Counted from the first letter of the stretch, positions 1 through 10,678 are shown. The stretch is DNA of 64,000 bases from Picochlorum sp. 'celeri' (GCA_010909725.1 JAACMV010000023.1:806001-870000), one strand, 5' to 3'. Program-made: numbers and translations. Notes: generated from the letters alone by a model not told the origin.

Positions 1-296
1 GATGTCTGGACGGGTGATTCAAAGTATTGCCCGTGAAAGACCATAACAACACTGTCTCAAAGCGCTGTTCTCCGTGTTATTTGTTTTTCACGTTTGTTAT
101 TGTGTCAATATCGTCTTTTATGTCTGTTGATGTGCGCGTGAGGCGTATTTGGTCATACCTTTTTGTTTTGAAAGGCTCTTGAGTGAAAAAACGGCAGGGT
201 ATTTTCCGTCCTTTTCGTCGGTTCAGACTGTTTTTGGTGACACGAGGTGCCATTTTAATTTTTTTTGAAAGAATAGACGCGTGCCTGTGAGCGAAT

Positions 297-1007
297 ATGA
301 GCCCAGGCCCGAGCCAGAGTTCTGGCAAAGGGGCAGAGAATGTCTCCAAAGGGGCTTTGACGAGCAATGAAGTCAACTTTTTAGTATACAGATACTTGCT
401 GGAGTCGGGATTTGGTCATGCAGCATTTGTGTTTGGATGTGAGAGTGATGTGGATAGAATCGATATAGATGGCAAGGATGTGCCAGTGGGGGCTTTGGTG
501 AGTTTTGTGCAAAAGGGATTTCAGATGATGGAGTTGGAGGCGAATTTGAATGCTAGCGGGAATGATGTGTACGGTAAATATGTACAGTTTACTGCGGATG
601 ATATACTGACGAAAGACTTGTCTGAACTGAGGGAAATTGCAAAAGAGATTCAGGATGAGGAGGAAGAATGTGAAGATGAGGAAGAGGACACCAAAGGTGT
701 CGCGTCGCGAGCTGTGCTGCCTCCGTTGGATGTCGATGAAGCAGATGCAAACAAATCCAAGGTAGAGGAAGCTCCAGTTGTGAAGGAGGAAGAATCTGGT
801 AGGCCAGCATCCTTGCATCATGATGCCATGGATGTTGATCAATCGCCAGAAAAGAATGAAGAACAAGGCGATGGCATCAACCCAGTAGATTCTGAGAAAA
901 GTAAAGTAGTCGAGGTAGATCATGGGGCAGAAATGGCAGCTCCTGACGCGGATGGTTTGCAACCTGATGCAGGAGGGGGTCAGAGCACTGGTTCACTACA
1001 GCAATAG
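297..1007 (+). CDS. LisH-domain protein resembling the N-terminus of TBL1/HOS15, without WD40 repeats
   Basis: Single open frame of 236 aa from the first ATG. Residues about 22-90 form a LisH motif plus the following helix typical of TBL1/HOS15 co-repressor subunits (NEVNFLVYRYLLESGF, then IDGKDVPVGALVSFVQKG). In that family this region tetramerises and binds co-repressors, and a WD40 propeller follows. Here the rest is an acidic, low-complexity tail (EEEE and DVDE runs) ending at a stop; no WD40 repeat follows and the next gene is on the other strand. Probably nuclear. A TGTAA motif lies at 1059-1063, about 50 nt past the stop. The LisH call is strong; co-repressor function is inferred. Confidence 0.8.
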   Translation: MSPGPSQSSGKGAENVSKGALTSNEVNFLVYRYLLESGFGHAAFVFGCESDVDRIDIDGKDVPVGALVSFVQKGFQMMELEANLNASGNDVYGKYVQFTADDILTKDLSELREIAKEIQDEEEECEDEEEDTKGVASRAVLPPLDVDEADANKSKVEEAPVVKEEESGRPASLHHDAMDVDQSPEKNEEQGDGINPVDSEKSKVVEVDHGAEMAAPDADGLQPDAGGGQSTGSLQQ

Positions 1008-1098
1008 AAAATAATAATTCATTGACTTGCGTGTGAAAATTTGACTTGACGTATATAATGTAAGAATTGTCTTTTTTTAAATCTATATATACATGGTT

Positions 1099-2553
1099 TT
1101 AAACAGTACTAAAGAGTGCATTCGTGAACGTTTCTGTATCAATAAAGTGGTCCATCACCATGCTGCTTGATAACCTGGTATTGCGTAATATTGGGCTGGT
1201 GCCATCAATTACGACGGGGGTCCCGCCGGGGGAGAGATACACAACGCGGCCAGGAACAACAGGGTCATAGTCACTGACATTTTGTTGCTTTTGGACTGGC
1301 TTTTGCACGTCTTCTGATGCAGTGTCGTCATCAGGTGCCTGCACCAAGCTTGTAAACATTCTAAGCAGCACAGGCATGTTTTCGTCGTCTTTCGTTTCTA
1401 ATCTCCAGTCGAAGTCGGATAAATCCTTCAAAAGATTCAAAAATGGCGTCACAGCGAGCCTAGGGACGATGTCATCGTTGTGGACCAGAGACAGAGTTAC
1501 TGAGCTAAGTTTCTTTGCAAGATTCTCTGCCATACAGGCAGGAGGCTCGTATGCGTAGCATCGCAATCTTGACGAGTCAATACCTTGATCCATCAGCTTT
1601 AAACAAAGCAGGGCTGCTACACCTGCGCCGAGACTATGCCCGAGTAAAACTATAGAGTTGTGTGCCGAGTCTGACACAAAATTCTGGAAAAGGGTACTGA
1701 ACCGTTTGGCACAGTATTCTGAAGCTCGAAGCATCCCCGTATGAGCAGTACCTTCCTCTCCAAAAGATGCTCCATTGGCAAAAAGATCAGTAAATACATC
1801 CTCGGCTGAGAACGTACCACGAATGCATAGCATGAGTTCCCTGTCAGCGTTGTTTGCTGCCAGAAAGAAGGCAGGCGAGCCGCTTGGCATCAGCTCGGGC
1901 TTGTACTTTGCTCCGATCAGGGAATATCCTTTATCTTCAAGAGCTTTCGAAAGGGCATCATCATTCGTATAATCATATGCAAAACATGCAAAATCCCGAT
2001 ATTGCTGCAATGCTGCTACATCCTCCTTGCTTGCTTCTTGCATTTCCTTGGCTGCCAAAGGAGCACGGTTCAACTTTTCTTCCTTTTTGTAATAATAATA
2101 CAATCTGGGAGCCATTTCCATCGCAGCAAATTCTGGCCGCGAGAGATACTCCTCCACCTCTGGATATGCAGCTCTCAAACTCCTCATAGTCAGTACCAAT
2201 TCTTTTAAAATTGTCCAGGTATTTGATGACAGGGCATCATCTCCTGGAGGATTCCAGTCCCAAATAGACTCGAGCACATCATTGTCTACACTTGGTTGCT
2301 TTTTACTGCAGCGAATCGATAGATACGCGACGTGCAATGCCCTCGCAGTTATCACAAGAAGAGTACTGCTTACAGCAACGTTCCTTGCTCTTGCCGGGCT
2401 CTGGATCGAAAAGGCAATGATCTCGGATCCTATGACAGTTGAAAGGCCATACGGAGATAGTAAGAACGCAAACCCTTCAATTCCAGCATAGACGACTCCA
2501 GCGATAAGGTGGGTTGCCTTGCGAGTCAAAGACCGAACGAAGGAACCCAGCAT
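1099..2553 (-). CDS. Class 3 lipase, sn-1 diacylglycerol lipase-like
   Basis: Single exon, 484 aa. The N-terminal ~90 residues hold hydrophobic segments suggesting membrane anchoring. The alpha/beta-hydrolase part contains the nucleophile elbow GHSLGAG (Ser near residue 305), a preceding CIRGT strand and a following HNDDIVPRL segment typical of the acid-residue region in class 3 lipases. A His near the C-terminus could complete the triad. The family hydrolyses the sn-1 ester of diacylglycerol or galactolipids. Substrate cannot be read from sequence; DAGL-like is the best fit because of the membrane N-terminus. It is convergent with the LisH gene, with 91 bp between stops. Confidence 0.85.
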   Translation of the reverse strand: MLGSFVRSLTRKATHLIAGVVYAGIEGFAFLLSPYGLSTVIGSEIIAFSIQSPARARNVAVSSTLLVITARALHVAYLSIRCSKKQPSVDNDVLESIWDWNPPGDDALSSNTWTILKELVLTMRSLRAAYPEVEEYLSRPEFAAMEMAPRLYYYYKKEEKLNRAPLAAKEMQEASKEDVAALQQYRDFACFAYDYTNDDALSKALEDKGYSLIGAKYKPELMPSGSPAFFLAANNADRELMLCIRGTFSAEDVFTDLFANGASFGEEGTAHTGMLRASEYCAKRFSTLFQNFVSDSAHNSIVLLGHSLGAGVAALLCLKLMDQGIDSSRLRCYAYEPPACMAENLAKKLSSVTLSLVHNDDIVPRLAVTPFLNLLKDLSDFDWRLETKDDENMPVLLRMFTSLVQAPDDDTASEDVQKPVQKQQNVSDYDPVVPGRVVYLSPGGTPVVIDGTSPILRNTRLSSSMVMDHFIDTETFTNALFSTV

Positions 2554-2758
2554 AGCTCGGGCGTATTTCCTTCTTTTATAAATCTATATCTCTCATATAT
2601 CAGATATAATTAAATGCAATGCTTACATCAAACGGGATGTGCACAATATCTTAGATTTTGGATGCTGCTGACTGGGATATGCCATGTTGTTCTTGTGCTT
2701 CTTGGGAATCTCTCCAGTAGTATTCACTCATGAGGGATAGATGTGCGCCACGCTCCAT

Positions 2759-4469
2759 CTAGGTCATTTCAACAAGAGCAGCAAGTGCCCCAGTGAATGC
2801 TGCGTTATAGTCGACAGCAACCTCGTTTGTGATGTAGTCATCTCTCTCATCATTGTATGTGTCATCACCTGGTCCTGAAGGTCCACCCACGAGTGCTCCA
2901 TAAAGAATTTGGGGGTTGGGTTTCTTCGATTGAAAATCTGACCAGTTGCACGTGGCCGGCTCATCAGGACATGAGGCTCCTGCATGGTGTGGATACTTTG
3001 GATAGTTCTTTCCAAAGCCGACAACAAAACTTCTGCCAGAACTACCCATGGCATAATCCACTTGCGATCGAGACCATCTGGCTGCTTTTCGTGCTAGAGA
3101 ATTTGATGATGAATGTTTGATGTATGAAAGTGCGAGGAATGCAGATGCTGTCGACAATTGAAGGTTGCCCCAGGAAGACCATGATGGGTGAGAGAGCCCC
3201 CTGGGGGTTTCCACAATTTCACCCTTGCCTGCATGCCCAAAGCGAATGATAATTTCATTAACGATGTTCATCGTCGATATCTTATATCGTGATTGATGCA
3301 TACATCAAAAAAAATACCTTTGATCCAAGAATCGAGAAATTTATTCTCCACGAAATTCTCAATTCTTTTGAAACTCTTCACTGGAGCTCCTTGCTGATGC
3401 AATTGGTACAATAAGAATGCAGTCATGGCCCCACTGCTATCCCAACTCGCCGACAGTCCCCAGTACTTTTTCTTCCAGTACTTGACAGAATCTTTCAAGT
3501 ACGATTCTCGATTTGTTACTTTATAGAGCCATGCTGCTGCCCAAGCCATGTCGTCCTCCCATCCACCGCTCGAGTAGATCTTGGTAGCAGATTTGTAGTG
3601 AGAGCTGTATTTGCCTGGGCTTTTCTCCGCCAAGTCATAGAGATCCTTGGCGTGCTGAATAAGAGATTTTGAAAAGGATGTATCGTCTTCGAACACCTCG
3701 GATGCGGCGGACAGCGCAGCAGAAACCTTGGCGAAAAGGTCTGCAGCCTTCATCCCCTTCTTCCAGACAAACTTTGGTCGAGAAGTCTTTTGCTCGTGTG
3801 CTCTTCCCCAATAGGAATGATCAATTCCTGTATCATAACAGACCTTCGTATGTGAGTGGAAATATACCAATATACGTTTTAACGACGAGACCAACAAAAC
3901 CGACCTGGATGACCAATTTGACCAATGTACTCATTGGTTGACACGTGGCAATCCATCAAGTACGTCACTGCGTGTCGTAGCGCTTCTTTTGATGAACAGT
4001 ACACTCCACTATCGATATATCCTTTTTGAAATTCAGTCATTCCCCAGGCAATCATTGCCACTGAGTAAGCAAGGGGAAAGTTGAGTTTTAGGTAATCACC
4101 AGCATCATACCATCCTCCTGGAACAGGATCATCCTCATGGGAACTTTTCCTCCATGAAACCGAGTAGTCCTCGGGTATCTCTCCACTTCTTTGAGCTTTC
4201 AAAAACTCCCAAGAGAGTTTGAGGACCTTTTTGTAGTCTTTTCGCCCAAAGCCGCTCGAGTATACACTGACGTTTTGCTGCCCACATAGTGGGCCTTCTC
4301 CATCACTCTGTATCTCCGTTGAGAAATAATCCACAGCATTAACCGGTGCTACGGATTGATCAATCACACTCGTTTCAGGCTGAGAAGTGACCAGGCCAAC
4401 CCAGAAAGAAATGACGAGAATCAAACTCAACATTGACCTCATTGTAGAATGGCTTGCTGGTTGATACAT
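2759..4469 (-). CDS. Glycoside hydrolase family 9 endoglucanase (secreted)
   Basis: Three exons: 4469-3905, 3827-3318 and 3228-2759, giving 514 aa. The introns are 77 and 89 bp; the second acceptor (3229) was chosen because it keeps phase and restores the family segment KGEIVETPRGL. An N-terminal hydrophobic stretch (SLILVISFWVGLVTS) is a likely signal peptide. GH9 marks: GGWYDAGDYLK with the catalytic Asp pair, DHSYWGR, the PHHAG histidine block, and DDYITNEVAVDYNAAF with the Glu acid. GH9 enzymes cut beta-1,4-glucan, so a role in wall or matrix remodelling, or cellulose digestion, is likely. No carbohydrate-binding module or membrane anchor is apparent. The first intron has an unusual GTCGGT donor. 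Confidence 0.88.
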
Positions 4470-4993
4470 CACTCCCAAACGTCTTTATATGCGTCGTCCA
4501 ACTCAAAAACAACCTGCGAACATCATATATATAAGGGAATCAATATCATCTCCAAAAGGCGCTGTGTCATATTTGGTCTTCTGATGCTGACAAACTTCAG
4601 ACCATGAGACGAGACATGACATGCCCTCACAACAAGCAGGAAACGTACTGCTCCACAAACATTCAAATTGAGACTCATTCACCGGTATGAAAGCAAAGAT
4701 ATGTGTACTAAAAACAATCAGATGAAGCGGCACTGACCAGTATGATCCCTATGCCATCGTCAAACCCACTTTTGACCATTTGTTCATGACCTCTCAGCCA
4801 GCTGTCAGCATCCAGTCTTGACTGCATGAGATCCTAACGCGCTTCATTCATTCCAGATGCCCTTGCATGGACCTAAAACCACATATCTGTGCTACATATG
4901 TAAAGAAAAATATTCATTTTTAATTTCAAGGCGATTCTGAGAGAGCATAGCAACTTTTGGTGTTGTAGAGTTTAGTCCATTTCCAGTTGCACG
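4470..4993. other. Intergenic, divergent promoters of GH9 and ClpP
   Basis: 524 bp between divergent starts. A TATATATAAGG-like element near 4527 could serve as a TATA box. A 76-codon minus-strand frame (4503-4733) has no recognisable domain or signal and is treated as chance. No RNA gene recognised. Confidence 0.4.
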
Positions 4994-5741
4994 ATGTTTT
5001 TGAGTCAGTTGTCCCGCAGAGTTGTCGGGTTGCGTAAACCGTTAGCCAATGGAGATTATATACATAGAAGGTGCTTTTCAAGCCTTGTTCCAATGGTGAT
5101 CGAGTCTACATCGAGAGGAGAGAGAGGCATGGACATTTACTCTCGGCTTTTGAGAGAGCGTATTGTTTGCGTGAATGGGCCGATTGATGACCATATGAGT
5201 AATCTAATTGTTGCTCAGTTGCTGTTTTTGGAGTCTGAGAATCCAGAAAAGCCGGTTCGTTGCTTGTATGTGTGGTTCTGTGTGCCTGGACAGACTGTAA
5301 CCGTGGGAGTGTTTCATTCTGCAGATTAGCATGTATATCAACAGTCCCGGGGGTGTAGTGACTGCAGGGCTGGCGATATATGACACGATGCAGTATATAA
5401 AATGCCCTGTGTCGACGCTGGCTGTGGGGCAGGCTGCCTCAATGGCGTCGTTACTGTTGGCATCTGGGGAGGAAGGTCAGAGGAGGTCGCTGCCAAACAG
5501 CCGCATCATGCTTCATCAGCCCTCAGGAGGTGCTTCTGGGCAGGCTTCCGATATTGAGATTCATGCGAAGGAGATTTTAAAGATGCGTGATCGCTTGAAC
5601 CACCTGTACTATGAGCATACAAAGCAACCAATAGAAAAGATTTCCATGGCATTGGAGAGAGATTATTTCATGGATGCTGGGGAAGCCAAAGATTTTGGGT
5701 TGATTGATCAGGTGATAACAGACCGTAAGAAACTTAAATAA
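4994..5741 (+). CDS. CLPP: ATP-dependent Clp protease proteolytic subunit, mitochondrial type
   Basis: Two exons, 4994-5254 and 5325-5741, 225 aa. The 70-bp intron has a GTTCGT donor and CTGCAG acceptor. This placement gives [13 protein letters not shown], exactly the family spacing, whereas the alternative GTATGT donor would insert extra residues. The catalytic triad is visible: Ser in [14 protein letters not shown], His in MLHQPSGG, and an Asp in the C-terminal third. The basic N-terminus ([15 protein letters not shown]) looks like a mitochondrial presequence, and the sequence is of the nuclear mitochondrial ClpP class, not a plastid-encoded one. It forms the tetradecameric barrel used with ClpX. 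Its stop is 2 bp from the stop of the opposing CRY-DASH gene. Confidence 0.92.
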
Positions 5742-5743
5742 AT

Positions 5744-7324
5744 TCAATACTCGTAATCTGATGCTTTGGGACGCCTTGGACCCTTTCCCTTTTTGTTGCC
5801 AAATCGGGAAGGGTATTTTTTCTGTCCATTGCTCTGGCTAAAATAGGATGATGGTATTGCCTGTGGATAGTCCTGCCCAATCTGCACCTGAAATACATCC
5901 TGATCTTTCCTGCTCATGTTTGAGGGCTCGTGAATTTTGGTGGATGGAACATTTTTCAATTCTGGACACCAAAGCCTGATGTACTCACCATCTGGATCAT
6001 AGTCCTTGCTTTGCTTTGTTATATTGAATTTATTGATTCTTCCTCCTGTCAAACCAGCAGCTGCAACCCAATTTCCCCAGTTCGATGCAGGGTCGTAGTC
6101 AAGCAGCATTGACTCGAACCAATCAGCTCCCAAGCGCCAATCCAGGCCCAAGTCTAGACAGAGAAAGCTTGCCACATTTTGTCTCCCTCTGTTAGACATG
6201 AATCCTGTCTGCTTTAGCTCTCTCATGTTGGCATCAACCAGCGGCCATCCTGTCTGTCCGTCCCTCCACCGTTCAAACATGGTTTGGTCAACCTTCCACG
6301 GCCTAGATTTCCCAGTAGGGCCATGTAATTTGAAGATAGCATCTCCCTGAGCCAAGGCATAGTACTTGAAATAATCTCTCCAGATTAGTTCAAAAACAAC
6401 CCAATATGTTGATTTATTCGCCACACGCTCCTTTTCATACTTTTGGATCTGCCAGTAGATGTATCTGGGTGAAATACATCCATGTGCCAGAGCAGGAGCT
6501 AATTTTGTGCTATAATCTCCACCAACCATTCCATTTCTAATATCAAAGTACTTTTCAATCAATTTTGACTCCCATAGATAATACTGCAGCCTTTGGAGAG
6601 CAACATCTTCTCCACCCTTCATATCAAACGCTGCCCTGTCATCCTTTGTCGGTGTCTGCAACAATGGATGCCCATCTGGAACAATACTATTCAAGTCTTC
6701 AACAGATCTGGGAATACTATCAATATCTAGAACATCTTGTGGCATTGGAAGCTGGCCCTGTTTTGGACTTGGAAAGCATTTCCGTACATCAGCACCATTC
6801 TCCACCTTGTTCCTAAACGGAGTAAACACCGTAGGCATCTTGTGCAAATCGAAAGGAAGATCATCCACATGATACAACGTTGATCCCCAGAACAACTCCA
6901 TCTTCGATCCACACCTCTTCAAAGCTCGCGTAACCGCAACCTCTGCCCGAGTTTCCTCACTCGTCACCTCCCTCTGTGCATACACCGTCATTGTACCATG
7001 AGGTGGGCAGATTTTCGGCAACTCCACCTCGGGCGCTCCCATACGAACAACAAGATCAGACCCAATCAATCTGAGATTCTGCTTTAAATTCTCAACCGAT
7101 TCCAATAGGTACTGTGCGCGGTATGCCCCAGTCTTGAGCTGTCCATTTGAAAAACAAGTCTCATGAAACCACCGTGGATCAAAACAAAACACAGGCAACA
7201 CATCATCGGCCATGCCCCTACCCACTGCCTCGACAGCTTCATGTACTATTACATTGTCATGCAGACGCAAATCATTTCGAAACCACAGCACCACTCGTCT
7301 CTGTGTTCCCTTTGAACCAGTCAT
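5744..7324 (-). CDS. CRY-DASH: Cryptochrome DASH / single-strand-specific photolyase family
   Basis: Single exon of 526 aa from the ATG at 7324. The N-terminal photolyase alpha/beta domain (VVLWFRNDLRLHDN) binds the antenna. The FAD domain carries GCISPRYIYWQI, TGFMSNRGRQNVASFL, DWR.GADWFE and NWGNWVAAAGLTGGR, blocks diagnostic of the DASH class. The C-terminus ends in a basic Lys/Arg/Gly stretch (KKGKGPRRPK), often RNA-binding in DASH proteins. Expected to be an FAD/MTHF flavoprotein repairing UV lesions in single-stranded or looped DNA, with a possible photoreceptor role, in plastid or mitochondrion. No long transit peptide precedes the domain, so location is open. Confidence 0.93.
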   Translation of the reverse strand: MTGSKGTQRRVVLWFRNDLRLHDNVIVHEAVEAVGRGMADDVLPVFCFDPRWFHETCFSNGQLKTGAYRAQYLLESVENLKQNLRLIGSDLVVRMGAPEVELPKICPPHGTMTVYAQREVTSEETRAEVAVTRALKRCGSKMELFWGSTLYHVDDLPFDLHKMPTVFTPFRNKVENGADVRKCFPSPKQGQLPMPQDVLDIDSIPRSVEDLNSIVPDGHPLLQTPTKDDRAAFDMKGGEDVALQRLQYYLWESKLIEKYFDIRNGMVGGDYSTKLAPALAHGCISPRYIYWQIQKYEKERVANKSTYWVVFELIWRDYFKYYALAQGDAIFKLHGPTGKSRPWKVDQTMFERWRDGQTGWPLVDANMRELKQTGFMSNRGRQNVASFLCLDLGLDWRLGADWFESMLLDYDPASNWGNWVAAAGLTGGRINKFNITKQSKDYDPDGEYIRLWCPELKNVPSTKIHEPSNMSRKDQDVFQVQIGQDYPQAIPSSYFSQSNGQKKYPSRFGNKKGKGPRRPKASDYEY

Positions 7325-7838
7325 TTTTGCAGAGCAATACACTCGGCGATTCCTCTCACGTCGAAGCGATACTGCAATCCGTGTACCCTATAATACAATT
7401 ATAAATCATAATGACAGTCCATCGCACGCACATTGTCGCTGTTTCTGCGTACCGCCTGTTGTAGCACAGTTCTGCTTAAATGCATCAATGACCCGTGTTT
7501 ATCTTCCTATTGCAGACGTTTCTACCCCTTGTACTGCCTCTACAAATCAATATGTAGTATTATTTTCGTCATAGCGACGCGCATTGTCATTCAAGGCCTC
7601 TCAATCAAGCAATCAGTATGTGGCTCTCCTGGCCAAGAATCCACCTTAATTAAGAATTAAAACGGGATATCCCGGATCACGTACGTAATGGTCAGAGATG
7701 GGTTGACTCAAATTCTGGTGGAATACAGATATCAATGAATGGACGAGGATACTCGAATCAAATCACTATTGTTTATAGCCACCTTTACACTAGGTAAATC
7801 TTGGCACGCGTGAAAGCACATATACCAAGTTGCACCCT
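7325..7838. other. Intergenic, divergent promoters
   Basis: 514 bp between CRY-DASH and the DUF285 gene. It contains a 12-bp perfect palindrome CGGGATATCCCG (7663-7674) next to TTAATTAA (about 7647), and CACGTACGTA just after. No credible coding frame or RNA gene seen. Confidence 0.35.
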
Positions 7839-9727
7839 ATGCTGTGGTCTATTCTGTTCTGCACCTTGCTCACGCAGTGGGCAAATGGGCAAGGTACGCC
7901 TATGAGCTCATGTTTCTGGTCTGGGTGACTTTTTCTGATAGATAAAAGGCCCTGGGCATGGTATACGCTGCCATGGTATACCGTGGTGTGAGGTAGATGC
8001 CTGTCGACCGAGTTCCCGCCTAGGCGTTGTTAACTTTTTGCCGACGTAGTGTCGCATGGCAAGCCTCCATGCCCTTGTTTCTTGCAAATGTATCTGTTGG
8101 AGCATTAAATGATGTTGTAATTCACCCATAGTAATGGCCTCATTGCGCAATTGTGTGTGCAGAGGACGCGTCGGAGCGTCTGCTGACCTCGGTGAGGCAG
8201 CCTCGGATTCTTGAGGTGAATGTGCCGACCATTTCCGTGGGCTTCGAGACTGGACCGAACGTGCCAGGCACTCAATTTACGATCAAGTGCGTGGTCCAGG
8301 GGCAAGGGTGTGACGCTCCTGCGCAAGGACTGTCCGTGGAAGGGGTGTTGCCTGTACAGCTCTCGGCAGTGGAAGGGACCGTGCAAGGATTGGGGTTGGA
8401 TCAGTCGTACAGTTGCTTCGTTGAGACGTCTTTCAAGGATGGAGGCAAAGTGTCGTACTGTGAGGAGGCGGAGACGTTACCTGGGTCGGTGAGGGTGGGG
8501 CTCATCTTCCCCTCCTATCCCAATGCTACTGCATTTGGTGTGGCAGAGCAGGACCAGATCTGTAGCAATATATTGTCCTTGCAGCCCGAGGGTGTATGTT
8601 CGGTGCTTCGTGTGCTGAGTGGGAGTGCAGTTGTCTTGTTGGAGATTTCGTACGATGACTATCGTGATGCGTGGTCGCTTGCCTTGAGGCTGAGGGATGG
8701 TCAAGGTGTTGATGAGACTCTTGCCCAAGGTTTGCAGCCTCCTGTGGAGATTGCGGCCATGACAGTGAACCCTCGCCTCCCGGATGCCGAGAATGGATTT
8801 TCCTTGTTGAGCAATGGTGTGACTGTAGCGTGTCCCGACGCCACTGTAGGGAGCAGAGGCATCGTGAATGGGATAGTGTACACAAAGGTTGATGAGGCGC
8901 AACTGCGTGCTCGTGTTGCTGACGAGCTGCGCTGGAGGAGCCTCGAGAACGTCTGCACGACTGGTGTTGGTAACATGTCTCGCCTCTTCGACAGCACTGC
9001 ATTCAATCGGCCCATTGGGTCTTGGGATACATCATCTGTGAGGAATATGAGTGGGATGTTTTATTCTGCTTCAATCTTCAATGAACCAATCAGAGACTGG
9101 AATACATCATCTGTGGAGGATATGAGTGAGATGTTTTCGGTCGCCGTGGCATTTAACCAATCCATCGAAAATTGGGACACATCATCAGTTCGGGACATGA
9201 GTGAAATGTTTTTTGTGGCCAAGGCCTTCAACCAACCAGTCGGTGATTGGAACACAACATCCGTTGAAGACATGAAGGGAATGTTTGCTGGAGCCAGGGT
9301 CTTTAATCAGGAAGTTGGTAGATGGAATACATCTTCTGTGAAGAGTATGCAAGGAATGTTTCTGGACGCCATGGCCTTCAACCAGCCCATAGGCGACTGG
9401 GATACATCATCTGTGCAAACTATGCTAGTCATGCTCTCTTCTGCCAGTGCTTTCAACCAACCAATCGGGGACTGGAATACATCACTGGTTCAAACTATGG
9501 GGGGCATGTTTGCTTCCGCGTCAGCCTTCAACCAATCGATCGGCGAATGGGACACATCATCTGTTGTGGACATGGCTGAAATGTTCTTCAATGCTCTTTC
9601 CTTTGACCAAAATATCTCACAGTGGGATGTGGATGCTGTGGTCAAGTGCGCAAAATTTGCGACAGGAGCCACATCGTTTACGAATGCATTCAAGCCAACA
9701 TTTATCAATTGCAATCCAGCAAGGTAA
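7839..9727 (+). CDS. Secreted protein with DUF285 (BspA-type 25-residue) repeats
   Basis: Two exons, 7839-7893 and 8163-9727, 539 aa. The second exon has no ATG near its 5' end; a short upstream exon with a clear signal peptide (MLWSILFCTLLTQWANGQ) joins in phase over a 269-bp intron (GTACGC...GTGCAG). An N-terminal Cys-containing beta-type region (about 20-125) may be an Fn3-like fold. From about residue 295 there are nine near-identical 25-aa repeats of the form MF..A..FNQPIGDWDTSSV..M (75 bp in DNA), the DUF285 solenoid found in bacterial surface proteins and marine protists. No C-terminal anchor is seen, so secretion or wall association is inferred. GC content is visibly higher than in neighbours. 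Confidence 0.82.
9001..9660 (+). repeat. Nine tandem 75-bp coding repeats (DUF285)
   Basis: Tandem in-frame units, each starting at the FN(Q/R/E) codons and encoding a GDW(D/N)TSSV core. Adjacent copies differ at synonymous and non-synonymous sites, so the array is old and not a recent expansion. The last unit (FDQNISQWDVDAV) is the most divergent. Confidence 0.85.
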
Positions 9728-10231
9728 TTGATCATTTACCACATAGATGCCACAATTCCCAGGACAATACTGGCATCATGGTACCCAACCAGGTCTTTTG
9801 CATACATGCAAGATTACACGTACGTTTTGTATCTTTATTGTAATTTATCATGTCACGTGTATAAAAAGCCCCTTCCAATCATGTTCCAATCTTTTCTTCC
9901 CATGCTGGTAAGATTACTCCAACAACAATCAGGGTCTTGATCACCCATGCCTATCCAGGACAGTGATGCACACTATTCCATGTACTGATTACATTCTCTT
10001 GTGAATATAATCCTTGCGAAGCGAATATATTCGAATTCCATTTGATAATTAATATCGCATGCCATGTATACGGATCCTCAACTCGAGTATTTAACACGTT
10101 GCAGCAAGAAGCCACAGCACATGTCACATCTGCCTTGAAGGATGACACACTTTCAGTGACTTCCTCAGCGTCTTCCGTTGGAGATCAAATATATCGAATG
10201 AGATACATGCAATCGTGTAAGTATCATCCAA
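9728..10231. other. Intergenic with G-box and TATA-like pair
   Basis: 504 bp without a clear gene. A CACGTG G-box (9854-9859) runs directly into TATAAAAAG (9860-9868) on the plus strand, a plausible core promoter, but no long reading frame follows. A short ATG frame at about 9880 ends at a GTAAGA donor-like site, so a small spliced transcript is possible but unproven. Confidence 0.3.
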
Positions 10232-10678
10232 TCAGCTGAGTCCAATGAGGATAGTGGCATCGCCAGTGATTGAATTGGGGGTCAGCCACATTGCAATGTG
10301 GCTCTCCTGGCTGATTGACTCATCCATCATTGCAAAGGCAGTCAAATCAGCGCCCGCCTCTTTTGAGAACGTCCGATTCTTTGTAAAGCTATTCGATGGT
10401 GCCATGCAAATAATGACCCATATCGTAGGTACAGACCCTAGAAGTAGCAGCAGCAGTGATACTGCAGAATATATTCTAGCTATATAGCTCACTGCCATCA
10501 AGCACATTGATGAGATGAAGGACGAATCTTCTCCATTCCATAGGAAGCAAACAGATGCCCCAGTGCTAGATGTAAATCGAATAAAAACTGTTTTGAGGAA
10601 TACGAGAGGCATTAAGGGGAGCATCCCGTCGACGTAACCGCTATTCTTCAAAGGGGAAATGCAAAGTTGATTGTACAT
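10232..10678 (-). CDS. Hypothetical membrane protein (doubtful)
   Basis: 148-codon frame from the ATG at 10678, divergent to the GPHR gene. It has hydrophobic stretches (LMPLVFLKTVFI; YSAVSLLLLLLGSVPTIWVIICM) that could span a membrane. No family is recognised. It could be an exon of a spliced gene, since the stop lies near AG/GT-like sites, or a chance frame in an otherwise empty kilobase. Confidence 0.25.
   Translation of the reverse strand: MYNQLCISPLKNSGYVDGMLPLMPLVFLKTVFIRFTSSTGASVCFLWNGEDSSFISSMCLMAVSYIARIYSAVSLLLLLLGSVPTIWVIICMAPSNSFTKNRTFSKEAGADLTAFAMMDESISQESHIAMWLTPNSITGDATILIGLS

Noticed and set aside
381..962. 193-codon minus-strand frame opposite the LisH gene
   Set aside because: Shadow of the conserved LisH coding frame; no motif.
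3229..3317. Acceptor at 3281 for the second GH9 intron
   Set aside because: It breaks the reading phase and gives a 36-bp intron; the acceptor at 3229 restores the family TPxGL segment.
4503..4733. 76-codon minus frame upstream of GH9
   Set aside because: No conserved motif; probably chance.
5255..5324. GTATGT donor for the ClpP intron
   Set aside because: It would add extra residues before MYINSPGG; the upstream GTTCGT donor gives the exact family spacing.
8105..9015. Several 90-158-codon minus frames opposite the DUF285 gene
   Set aside because: GC-rich antisense shadows without conserved sequence; the plus frame has signal peptide and repeats.
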